NCBI RefSeq assembly: GCF_014640615.1
Contig: NZ_BMHH01000016.1
Coordinates: 1-64,000, forward strand
DNA from: Paramesorhizobium endophyticum
Lineage (GTDB): Bacteria > Pseudomonadota > Alphaproteobacteria > Rhizobiales > Rhizobiaceae
Direction of reading: 5' to 3'
DNA: 64,000 bases
Part shown: positions 18,712-26,240 of the stretch, piece after piece
Position numbering within the stretch: position 1 is the first letter of the stretch
Layout of the letters: each line of letters begins with the position of its first letter
Translations under genes and position numbers: made by a program
The notes under the pieces: model-generated
Told to the model about the DNA's origin: nothing
The model's database searches: none
Seen by the model: the letters and a program-made list of their open reading frames with translations, nothing else

Positions 18712-20235
18712 TCAGGCGTTTCCCGTCGCGGCGCGCACCAGTGTTTCCGCGTCGGCGGATTGTCTGTCGAAAAGCCCTGCCATCAGCCCCTCGCGCATGA
18801 CGAGGACGCGGTCGGACATGCCCAGAATCTCCGGCAGTTCGGATGAAACCATGATGATGCTGAGACCTTCCGCCGCCAGTTCGCTGATGAAGGCATGAAC
18901 GGCAGCCTTGGAGCCGATGTCGATGCCCTTTGTCGGCTCGTCGAGAATAATGACCTTCGGCTTGATGGCGAGCCATTTGCCGATGACCACCTTCTGCTGG
19001 TTGCCGCCGGAGAGCGTACCCACGGGTACGGAGAGGGCTGCGGCGCGCAAATCCAGCCTTTCGGCATAGCGCCGCGCCAGCGCGAATTCTTCCGCTGAGC
19101 GCAAGAAGCCCGCGCGGGAGGTAGACCCAAGCGATGGTAGCGAAATGTTCTGGAAGATCGGCATTTGCAGCACGGCGCCGTGACGTCCACGTTCTTCCGG
19201 CACGTAGACGAGCCCGTGGTTAATGGCGTCACGCGGCGAGCGGATGGTGATTTGCCGGCCTTCGATTGTGAGGCTGCCGGCGGACGGGCGCGTCACGCCG
19301 AACAGCGACTGGCAGAATTCGGAGCGCCCCGCGCCGACAAGGCCGTAGAGGCCGAGGATTTCACCGCGCCTAAGCTCGAAGGAGATATCGCGGAACTCGG
19401 TCGGGTGTGAATAGTTCTCAACCTTGAGGACGGTTTCGCCCGGCGTTACATCGATTTTTGGAAAAGCCTGCTCCACAGCGCGCCCAACCATCATTCGCAC
19501 GATCTCGTTCTGGCTCGTGTCCTTGAGCGCGCCATGGCTGACGGCACGTCCGTCGCGGAACACGGCATAATTCTGCGCAATCTCGTAGACCTCATCGAAC
19601 TTGTGGCTGATGAACAGGATCGCCTTGCCCTGATTTTTCAGCCGCTCGATGATCTTGAAGAGGTCGTCCACCTCTTTGCGCGACAAAGCGGCGGTGGGCT
19701 CGTCCATGATGACGATGTTGCTATCCACGGAAAGCGCGCGGGCGATGGCGACGAGGTGACGCTGCGCGATGGAGAGATCTTTCAGTTTTGCGCGCACATC
19801 GACGGTCGTCTCCAGCGAGTGCAGCAGCGCCAGCGCGCGCGCATTGAGCGCCTTCCAGTTGACGAAGCCGAGACGGGTCTTCGGCGCATGGCCGAGATAG
19901 ATATTCTCCGCCACCGACAATTCATCGAACAGCACGGTTTCCTGATGAATGGCGGTGACGCCATGGTCGGTCGCGGCTTGCGCGGTGGGGAAGGTGACCG
20001 GCCTGCCGTCCACGCGGATTTCACCCTCGTCCGGCTGGTATATGCCGGTGAGGATTTTCACGAGTGTCGATTTCCCCGCGCCGTTCTCGCCGATCAGCGC
20101 CGTCACCGTACCGGGGTAGAGAGCGATGTCGACATTGTCGAGCGCGCGCACGCCGGGGAATGATTTCGAGATGCCGCGCATTTCGAGGAGGGGCTGGCCC
20201 ATGTCTCGAAGAGGCGTATGGACGGCGGAGTTCAT
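18712..20235 (-). CDS. rhaT: rhamnose ABC transporter ATP-binding protein RhaT (two NBDs)
   Basis: A 507-residue double ATPase of the RbsA/MglA type. The first half has a canonical Walker A (GENGAGKSTLVKIL near 53), signature-like LSIAQRHLVAIARAL and Walker B IVIMDEPTAALS. The second half has a degenerate Walker A (YGLVGAGRSEFCQSL) but an intact signature (LSGGNQQKVVIGKWL) and IILDEPTKGIDIG, the usual asymmetry of this family. It provides energy for rhamnose uptake. It is separated from the upstream rhaS gene by a large palindromic element (B1) but abuts rhaP. Confidence 0.95.
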   Translation of the reverse strand: MNSAVHTPLRDMGQPLLEMRGISKSFPGVRALDNVDIALYPGTVTALIGENGAGKSTLVKILTGIYQPDEGEIRVDGRPVTFPTAQAATDHGVTAIHQETVLFDELSVAENIYLGHAPKTRLGFVNWKALNARALALLHSLETTVDVRAKLKDLSIAQRHLVAIARALSVDSNIVIMDEPTAALSRKEVDDLFKIIERLKNQGKAILFISHKFDEVYEIAQNYAVFRDGRAVSHGALKDTSQNEIVRMMVGRAVEQAFPKIDVTPGETVLKVENYSHPTEFRDISFELRRGEILGLYGLVGAGRSEFCQSLFGVTRPSAGSLTIEGRQITIRSPRDAINHGLVYVPEERGRHGAVLQMPIFQNISLPSLGSTSRAGFLRSAEEFALARRYAERLDLRAAALSVPVGTLSGGNQQKVVIGKWLAIKPKVIILDEPTKGIDIGSKAAVHAFISELAAEGLSIIMVSSELPEILGMSDRVLVMREGLMAGLFDRQSADAETLVRAATGNA

Positions 20236-20311
20236 TGGCTGGACCTGAACTTGTTGTTTTTACGCTGAACGCTGGGAGCGGTGTGCCTTCTGCTCCGCCG
20301 GAGGTCGGCTC

Positions 20312-20465
20312 GCGCCCTCCCTCCACCTTGCGGGGAGGGTGGCCCGAAGGGTCGGGTGGGGGTGGCGACGTTTACGCCATGGTTTCCAACAAAAGCGCAA
20401 ACGTCACCACCCCCATTCGCCCGCTCCGCGGGCACCTTCCCCGCAAGGGGGAAGGAAAGTGCGAG
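20312..20465. repeat. palindromic repeat family B (copy B1) between rhaS and rhaT
   Basis: Two related but different half-elements face each other. One carries CTTGCGGGGAGGG, CCCGAAGGGTCGGG and GTGGGGGTGGCGACG; the other carries GTCACCACCCCCATTC, GCCCGCTCCGCGGGC and CTTCCCCGCAAGGGGGAAGG. The GGGGGTGG / CCACCCCC parts pair across a short spacer and each half also forms its own hairpins. This fills the 239 bases between the binding-protein gene and the ATPase gene. Confidence 0.9.
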
Positions 20466-20474
20466 CCTGTCCGA

Positions 20475-21470
20475 TCAAAACACCTTCGAAAACTCGTCAA
20501 TATTCGAGGCATTGTACACGAACGGATCAGCCATTGCCGCTTCGCCATTCTCGCCGATCTTGATCTTTCCCATGCGGCCTGCATTGACTTCGCTTCCCGG
20601 CTTGCCGTCGGCGTCGCCCTTGACGAGGCGGTAGGCGATCTGGGTGGCGGAGTAGCCGAGGTCGATCGGGTTCCAGATGGCGAATTCCTTCGTCGCACCG
20701 GACTTGATCGCGCCAGCCATTTCGGAGGGAAGACCGAGGCCGGTGACATAGACCTGGCCGATCTTGCCGGCATCCTTGACCGCCTGCGAGGCGGCGAGCA
20801 CGCCCACCGTGGTCGGCGCGACGATGACCTTGACGTTCGGCTGTGAGGTAAGCAAGCCCTGCGCTTCGCGGTAGCTCTTGTCGGCCAGGTCGTCGCCATA
20901 AACGGTCGTGACGAGGTTGAGGCCGGGATATTTCGAGAGTTGCTTCTTCATCTCGTCAATCCAGATGTTCTGGTTGGTCGAGGTGGTGGTGGCTGACAGA
21001 ATGGCGAAGTCGCCCTTGCCGTCGGGCAGATGATTGGCGGCAAGCTTCAGGCACATATTGCCGATCAACTCGTTGGACGAGGGGTTCAGGTGCATGATGC
21101 GGCCGGCGGGCGCGACGCCGGAATCCCACGAAATGACCTTGATGCCGCGCTGCGCCGCCTTCTTCAAAGCGGGTACGACCGCGTCGGGATCGTTGGCGGA
21201 GATGGCGATGGCGTCGACGCCCTGCGCGATCAGCGAATTGATGACTTCGATCTGGCCTTCCGCCGTCGTGGTGGTCGGGCCGGTGTAGATGATCTCCACA
21301 TCGCCCAGTTCCTTCGCCGCTTCCTGTGCGCCCTTGTTGGCCGCCTCGAAGAAGCCGTTGCCCAGCGATTTGACGACGAGCGCGATCTTGACCGGATCGG
21401 CATGGGCCTGGCTGGCAATCATGGACACGGCGACCGCCAGCCCTAGCGCCAGTTTCTTCAATAGTTTCAT
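20475..21470 (-). CDS. rhaS: rhamnose ABC transporter substrate-binding protein RhaS
   Basis: Periplasmic sugar-binding protein of the RbsB type, 331 residues. A signal peptide (MKLLKKLALGLAVAVSMIAS, cleavage near QAHA) is followed by KIALVVKSLGNGFFEAANKG, GVDAIAISANDPDAVVPALK and KVISWDSGVAPAGRIMHLNP, typical of class I periplasmic binding proteins. The ATG has GGGAGG seven bases upstream. It is the first gene of the uptake operon; a large repeat follows it, which may give the binding protein a longer-lived message than the downstream genes. Confidence 0.94.
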   Translation of the reverse strand: MKLLKKLALGLAVAVSMIASQAHADPVKIALVVKSLGNGFFEAANKGAQEAAKELGDVEIIYTGPTTTTAEGQIEVINSLIAQGVDAIAISANDPDAVVPALKKAAQRGIKVISWDSGVAPAGRIMHLNPSSNELIGNMCLKLAANHLPDGKGDFAILSATTTSTNQNIWIDEMKKQLSKYPGLNLVTTVYGDDLADKSYREAQGLLTSQPNVKVIVAPTTVGVLAASQAVKDAGKIGQVYVTGLGLPSEMAGAIKSGATKEFAIWNPIDLGYSATQIAYRLVKGDADGKPGSEVNAGRMGKIKIGENGEAAMADPFVYNASNIDEFSKVF

Positions 21471-21523
21471 GTGTTGATCCTCCCTTGGTTACTCTCCACG
21501 CCTCCCCGTTGCCCATTTTGGTC

Positions 21524-21586
21524 GCATGATCTTGTCCGAAAAGTCTGCAACTTTTTGCTGCGCTGACCTTCGGTTCGGGATCATGC
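21524..21586. repeat. palindromic repeat family F (copy F1), rhaR 3' end
   Basis: Outer arms GCATGATC (21524-21531) and GATCATGC (21579-21586) are perfect complements; between them lies CTTGTCCGAAAAGTCTGCAA followed by CTTTTTG. A shorter version of the same unit occurs at 36253-36296. It sits between rhaR and rhaS on the minus strand and may terminate the rhaR transcript. Confidence 0.75.
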
Positions 21587-22398
21587 TAGGCTACGGAAGA
21601 GGAATCCTCCTTCTTCGCCGCCGTGGCGGTCTGCGCCACGATCAGCTGAATACCTGCATCCTCCACCATGCGCCGCGCGGCATCCGACACCCCGTCGTCG
21701 GTGATGACAGTCGTCACCCGCGCAAGCTCGCACAGGATCAGGCTCGAGCGGCGGGTGAACTTGGTCGAATCCACCATCAGCACCAGTTCGTCCGCCTGGT
21801 TGATCAGCTTCTGCTCGCTCTGGATGATGAGCGCATCGGATTCCATCACGCCCAGCGGGCCGATGCCCTGCGACCCCATGAACATGCGGCGCGCATAGAA
21901 ATTGCGCGTCACGTCATTGTCGAAGGGGGAGAGGATCAGGCTCTGCTCGCGATAGATCGCGCCGCCGGGCACGATGACCGTGCTCTTCGAATGCTTGACC
22001 AGATGCTCCGCGATGGCGAAGGAATTGGTCAGCACCTGCAGGCGCCGCGCCGCCAGATAATGCACCATCTGGAAGGTCGTCGTGCCGCCATTGATGATGA
22101 CGGCGTCGCCTTCCTCGCACAGCGCCACGGCCTCGCGGGCGATGGCGCGCTTCTTGTCGATGTTCTCGGATTCCGACACGCGGAAAGGACGCCCGGCGAG
22201 GTTGGCAAGCTGCGGCGGATGCACAGCCTCCGCGCCGCCACGCACCCGGCGAAGGCGGCCTTGCACATGCAAGCTGGCAATGTCACGGCGGATCGTTGCT
22301 TCCGATGCCTCGGTCAGCTCGACAATATCCTGAATGGTTACGACCGGCTTTTCCTGGACTGCGCTCAGGATAATGCGGTGGCGTTCGCGCTCGTGCAT
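21586..22398 (-). CDS. rhaR: DeoR-family transcriptional regulator RhaR
   Basis: Predicted repressor of the rhamnose genes, 270 residues. The N-terminal DeoR winged helix-turn-helix is visible (ERHRIILSAVQEKPVVTIQD, then TEASEATIRRDIASLHVQGRLRRVRGGAEA), followed by the DeoRC sensor domain with INGGTTTFQMVHYLA and TVIVPGGAIYREQSL. DeoR-type repressors usually sense a phosphorylated sugar; rhamnulose or its phosphate is the likely ligand (inference). The gene is divergent from rhaD and the intervening 171 bases contain inverted repeats suited to its operator. Confidence 0.93.
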   Translation of the reverse strand: MHERERHRIILSAVQEKPVVTIQDIVELTEASEATIRRDIASLHVQGRLRRVRGGAEAVHPPQLANLAGRPFRVSESENIDKKRAIAREAVALCEEGDAVIINGGTTTFQMVHYLAARRLQVLTNSFAIAEHLVKHSKSTVIVPGGAIYREQSLILSPFDNDVTRNFYARRMFMGSQGIGPLGVMESDALIIQSEQKLINQADELVLMVDSTKFTRRSSLILCELARVTTVITDDGVSDAARRMVEDAGIQLIVAQTATAAKKEDSSSVA

Positions 22399-22451
22399 GG
22401 TTCCTCCCTCGGTTTAGGTATCCGCAGTTCATGCGCGTTTGTCAATCATGT

Positions 22452-22501
22452 TCGATCATGAATTTTCATATGTGCGCTGCAACATGAGCGTTCATGATCG
22501 A
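22452..22501. promoter_or_regulatory. inverted-repeat operator candidate in the rhaR-rhaD divergent region
   Basis: TCGATCATGAA at 22452-22462 and TTCATGATCGA at 22491-22501 are perfect 11-base inverted complements, 28 bases apart, roughly in the middle of the divergent region. DeoR proteins typically bind such spaced repeats. Binding by RhaR is inferred. Confidence 0.6.
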
Positions 22502-22507
22502 TTTCGA

Positions 22508-22555
22508 TTGACAGTGAAAGTTCGCTTGCGCATATCTCGGTGCAATTAATTGCAC
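22508..22555 (+). promoter_or_regulatory. rhaD promoter candidate with 16-bp palindrome at the start site
   Basis: TTGACA at 22508-22513 is followed after 17 bases by CATATC at 22531-22536. The perfect palindrome GTGCAATTAATTGCAC (22540-22555) overlaps the predicted transcription start and ends just before the GGGAGG SD of rhaD. Its position suits an operator or an early-transcript hairpin. Confidence 0.55.
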
Positions 22556-22569
22556 TTGGGAGGATGAAA

Positions 22570-24660
22570 ATGTCGGCTCGGCTTCTGGAAAACCGTTGGG
22601 ATGATGCAAAGGCGGCGGCCTTGGATGAGCCGGGCAAACTGCTTTATCGCTCCAATCTGCTGGGAGCCGACAAGCGCATCACCAATTATGGCGGCGGCAA
22701 CACCTCGGCCAAGGTGACGGAGACCGATCCGTTGACGGGCGAGCCCGTCGAGGTGCTGTGGGTGAAGGGCTCGGGAGGCGATGTCGGCACGATCAAGCTC
22801 GACGGCTTTGCGACGCTCTATCAGGACAAGCTCAACGCGCTGAAAGGCATTTACAAGGGCGTCGAGGATGAGGATCGCATGGTCGGCTTCCTGCCGCACT
22901 GCACCTTCAACCTCAATCCCCGCGCGGCCTCCATCGATACGCCGCTGCATGGTTTTGTGCCTTACCGCCACGTCGACCACATGCACCCCGACGCGATTAT
23001 CGCCATCGCGGCCTCGAAGAACTCCAAAGAGCTGACGAAGGAAATCTTCGGCGACGAAATCGGCTGGCTGCCATGGCGGCGTCCTGGATTCCAACTGGGT
23101 CTCGACCTTGAAGCTTTCGTGAAAGCGAACCCTGAGGCCAAGGGCGTGGTGCTGGAAAGCCACGGCCTCTTCACCTGGGCGGATGACGCCAAGGCCTGCT
23201 ATGAACTCACGCTCGATGTGATCAACAGGGCGATCCGCTGGCTGGCGGAAAAGACCGAAGGCAAGGCAGCGTTTGGCGGGGCGGTTGCCCAAAGCCTCGA
23301 ACCGGCTGAGCGCCGCGCCATCGCCGCCCGCCTGATGCCCGTCATTCGCGGGCTCATCGGCAAGGCGGAACGCAAGCTCGGGCACTTTGACGATCAGGAC
23401 GCCGTGCTTGAATTCGTCAATTCGAAGGATCTTCGTCCGCTCGCCGCGCTTGGCACCAGCTGCCCGGACCATTTCCTGCGCACCAAGATCCGCCCGCTGG
23501 TCATTGATTTCGACCCGGCTAATCCCGATGTGGACGGCGTGCTGGCGGGGCTGGAGAAAGCGCTGGAAGACTATCGCGCCGATTACACGCGCTATTACGA
23601 GACGTGCAAGCGCGACAATTCCCCTGCGATGCGCGATCCCAATCCGGTGATTTTCCTCGTGCCCGGTGTCGGCATGTTCTCCTTCGCCCGCGACAGGGCG
23701 ACGGCGCGGATCGCTGGTGAGTTCTACGTCAACGCCATCAATGTGATGCGCGGCGCGTCATCCATCTCGGAATATCAGGGCCTGCCGGAGCAGGAGGCCT
23801 TCGACATCGAATATTGGCTGCTGGAGGAGGCAAAGCTCCAGCGCATGCCGAAGCCGAAGAGCATGGCGGGGCGCATTGCGCTCATCACCGGCGGTGCAGG
23901 CGGCATAGGCCGGGCGACAGCGGAGCGGCTGGCGGGCGAGGGCGCTTGCGTCGTGCTTGCCGATATCGACGCGGAGTCGCTCAAAGCCACGCATGATGAA
24001 TTCGTCAAACGCTTCGGCGCGGATGTGGTACGCAGCGTGGCGCTCAACGTTACCGATGAGGCGGGTGTAATCGCCGCCTTTGCCGAGACGGCGGTGGAGT
24101 TCGGCGGGCTCGACATTCTTGTCTCGAATGCCGGCATTGCGTCTTCCGCGCCGGTGGAGGCGACGGAGCTTTCCATGTGGAACCGCAATATCGACATTCT
24201 CGCGACCGGCTATTTCCTCGTCTCGCGTGAAGCGTTCCGCCTGTTCCGCCGCCAGAAGCTGGGCGGCAACGTGGTGTTCGTCGCCTCCAAGAACGGCCTC
24301 GCCGCCTCGCCCGGCGCATCGGCCTATTGCACGGCCAAGGCAGCGGAAATTCATCTGGCACGCTGCCTGGCGCTTGAAGGCGCGGATGCGGGTATTCGGG
24401 TGAATACGGTCAATCCGGACGCTGTGCTGCGCGGCTCGAAGATCTGGAACGGCGAATGGCGCGAGCAGCGTGCCGCGTCGTCCAAGATTGAGGTGAGCGA
24501 TCTGGAGGAGCACTACCGCAACCGCTCGCTGCTGAAGCTCAATGTGTTCCCGGAGGATATTGCGGAGACGGTGTATTTTCTCGCATCGGATGCTTCGGCC
24601 AAATCGACGGGGAACATCATCAATGTCGATGCGGGGAACGCGCAGAGTTTTACGCGGTGA
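22570..24660 (+). CDS. rhaD: bifunctional rhamnulose-1-phosphate aldolase / short-chain dehydrogenase RhaD
   Basis: A fusion of 696 residues. The N-terminal half (about 1-400) is a class II aldolase with YGGGNTSAK, the zinc-binding HVDHMHPDA and LESHGLFTW; it should split L-rhamnulose-1-phosphate into DHAP and L-lactaldehyde. The C-terminal half (about 425-696) is an SDR with ALITGGAGGIGRATAERL, VSNAGIA and the catalytic AYCTAKAAE, expected to oxidise or reduce the lactaldehyde. This fusion is standard for the rhizobial pathway. The start at 22570 has GGGAGG six bases upstream; an ATG two codons earlier touches the SD and is unlikely. Divergent from rhaR. Confidence 0.95.
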   Translation: MSARLLENRWDDAKAAALDEPGKLLYRSNLLGADKRITNYGGGNTSAKVTETDPLTGEPVEVLWVKGSGGDVGTIKLDGFATLYQDKLNALKGIYKGVEDEDRMVGFLPHCTFNLNPRAASIDTPLHGFVPYRHVDHMHPDAIIAIAASKNSKELTKEIFGDEIGWLPWRRPGFQLGLDLEAFVKANPEAKGVVLESHGLFTWADDAKACYELTLDVINRAIRWLAEKTEGKAAFGGAVAQSLEPAERRAIAARLMPVIRGLIGKAERKLGHFDDQDAVLEFVNSKDLRPLAALGTSCPDHFLRTKIRPLVIDFDPANPDVDGVLAGLEKALEDYRADYTRYYETCKRDNSPAMRDPNPVIFLVPGVGMFSFARDRATARIAGEFYVNAINVMRGASSISEYQGLPEQEAFDIEYWLLEEAKLQRMPKPKSMAGRIALITGGAGGIGRATAERLAGEGACVVLADIDAESLKATHDEFVKRFGADVVRSVALNVTDEAGVIAAFAETAVEFGGLDILVSNAGIASSAPVEATELSMWNRNIDILATGYFLVSREAFRLFRRQKLGGNVVFVASKNGLAASPGASAYCTAKAAEIHLARCLALEGADAGIRVNTVNPDAVLRGSKIWNGEWREQRAASSKIEVSDLEEHYRNRSLLKLNVFPEDIAETVYFLASDASAKSTGNIINVDAGNAQSFTR

Positions 24661-24676
24661 GGATTTAACGCTTAAT

Positions 24677-24860
24677 TGGAAATGCTGGCGGGACAGCGCC
24701 CCCCTCTGTCCTGCCGGACATCTCCCCCGCAAGGGGGAGATTGGCTGTCAGTTCCGCTTTCGTCAATCGCAAACGTAGCAGAATAGAGAGCCGTCACAAA
24801 TGAAGGCCAATCTTCCCCCTTGCGGGGGAGATGTCCGGCAGGACAAAGGGGGGTGTCTCG
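24677..24860. repeat. palindromic repeat family A (copy A4) between rhaD and rhaI
   Basis: Left half TGGAAATGCTGGCGGGACAG, CCCCCTCTGTCCTGCCGGAC and CTCCCCCGCAAGGGGGAG; right half CCCCCTTGCGGGGGAGATG and TCCGGCAGGACAAAGGGGGG. The spacer (TGTCAGTTCCGCTTTCGTCA) closely matches copy A2. It lies between two genes of the same operon. Confidence 0.9.
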
Positions 24861-24903
24861 CGATACGGTCAAATAAATATCGCTCTATGGAGGGAGGAGC
24901 ATC

Positions 24904-26196
24904 ATGTCAGAACAGAGAATTTCCAGCGACATCATCGCCGCTGAAAACGCCGCGCGTGAAAATGCGCTCAGGAGCGATTACGAGGCGCTGGGGGATCATC
25001 TCGCGCGCCGGGGCGTCGATATCGAGGCGATCACCGCCAAGGTTGCCGACTTCTTCGTCGCGCTCCCGTCATGGGGCGTGGGGACGGGCGGGACGCGTTT
25101 TGCTCGCTTTCCCGGCATTGGCGAGCCGCGCAACATCTTCGACAAGCTGGACGATTGCGCCGTCATCCATGAGCTGACGCGGGCGACGCCGACTGTCTCG
25201 CTGCATATTCCATGGGACAAGGCGGACCCGCAGGAGTTGAAGGCCAAGGCGGATGCGCTGGGGCTTGGCTTCGACGCCATGAATTCCAACACCTTCTCCG
25301 ACGCGCCGGACCAGACGCATTCCTATAAATATGGCTCGCTCAGCCATGTGGACTTCGCGGTGCGGGCACAGGCGATCGAGCACAATGTCGAGTGCATCGA
25401 GATCGGCGAGGCCATCGGCTCCAAGGCTCTGACTGTGTGGATCGGCGATGGCTCCAATTTCCCCGGACAGTCGAATTTCACGCGGGCTTTCGAGCGCTAT
25501 CTCGATTCGATGGGGCAGATTTACAAGAACCTGCCCGACGACTGGCGCATATTCTCCGAGCACAAGATGTATGAGCCGGCTTTCTATTCGACGGTCGTGC
25601 AGGATTGGGGCACGAATTATCTCATCGCCTCGACACTGGGCGAAAAGGCATTCTGCCTCGTCGATCTCGGGCACCATGCGCCCAATACCAATATCGAGAT
25701 GATCGTGGCGCGGCTCATCCAGTTCGGCAAGCTCGGCGGCTTCCACTTCAACGATTCCAAATATGGCGACGATGATCTGGACGCGGGGGCTATCGAGCCT
25801 TACCGATTGTTCCTCGTCTTCAACGAGTTGGTGGATGCGGACTATCGCGGTGTGAAGGGTTTTCACCCCGCGCATATGATCGACCAGTCGCACAATGTCA
25901 CCGACCCGATCGAAAGCCTCATCTCCAGCGCCAATGAAATCCGCCGCGCCTATGCGCAGGCGCTGCTGGTGGATCGCGAAGCGCTCTCCGGCTATCAGGA
26001 CGAGAACGACGCGCTGATGGCATCCGAGACGCTAAAGCGGGCTTACCGCACCGATGTCGAGCCGATCCTCGCCGAAGCCCGCCGCCGCGCGGGCGGCGCG
26101 ATCGATCCGGTCGCGGCCTATCGCGCCAGCCGGTATCGGCGGAAAATGGGCGAGGAGCGCCCGGCGGTGAAGGGCGGCAGCGGCGGGATCGTGTGA
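24904..26196 (+). CDS. rhaI: L-rhamnose isomerase RhaI
   Basis: Converts L-rhamnose to L-rhamnulose, the step before RhaK. The 430-residue protein is the alphaproteobacterial catabolic isomerase type rather than the E. coli RhaA form: TPTVSLHIPWDKADPQELK near 99, EIGEAIGSKALTVWIGDGSN near 172, KMYEPAFYSTVVQDWG near 220, LVDLGHHAPNTNIEMIV near 250 and FHFNDSKYGDDDLDAG near 280, regions rich in metal-binding residues. A strong GGAGGGAGGAG tract precedes the ATG. It follows rhaD after repeat A4 and converges with the ABC-F gene 44 bases downstream. Confidence 0.95.
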   Translation: MSEQRISSDIIAAENAARENALRSDYEALGDHLARRGVDIEAITAKVADFFVALPSWGVGTGGTRFARFPGIGEPRNIFDKLDDCAVIHELTRATPTVSLHIPWDKADPQELKAKADALGLGFDAMNSNTFSDAPDQTHSYKYGSLSHVDFAVRAQAIEHNVECIEIGEAIGSKALTVWIGDGSNFPGQSNFTRAFERYLDSMGQIYKNLPDDWRIFSEHKMYEPAFYSTVVQDWGTNYLIASTLGEKAFCLVDLGHHAPNTNIEMIVARLIQFGKLGGFHFNDSKYGDDDLDAGAIEPYRLFLVFNELVDADYRGVKGFHPAHMIDQSHNVTDPIESLISSANEIRRAYAQALLVDREALSGYQDENDALMASETLKRAYRTDVEPILAEARRRAGGAIDPVAAYRASRYRRKMGEERPAVKGGSGGIV

Positions 26197-26240
26197 TCTT
26201 TCTGCTGCGCAAACCGCCTAAGGGAACAGAGCGGGGAGCC

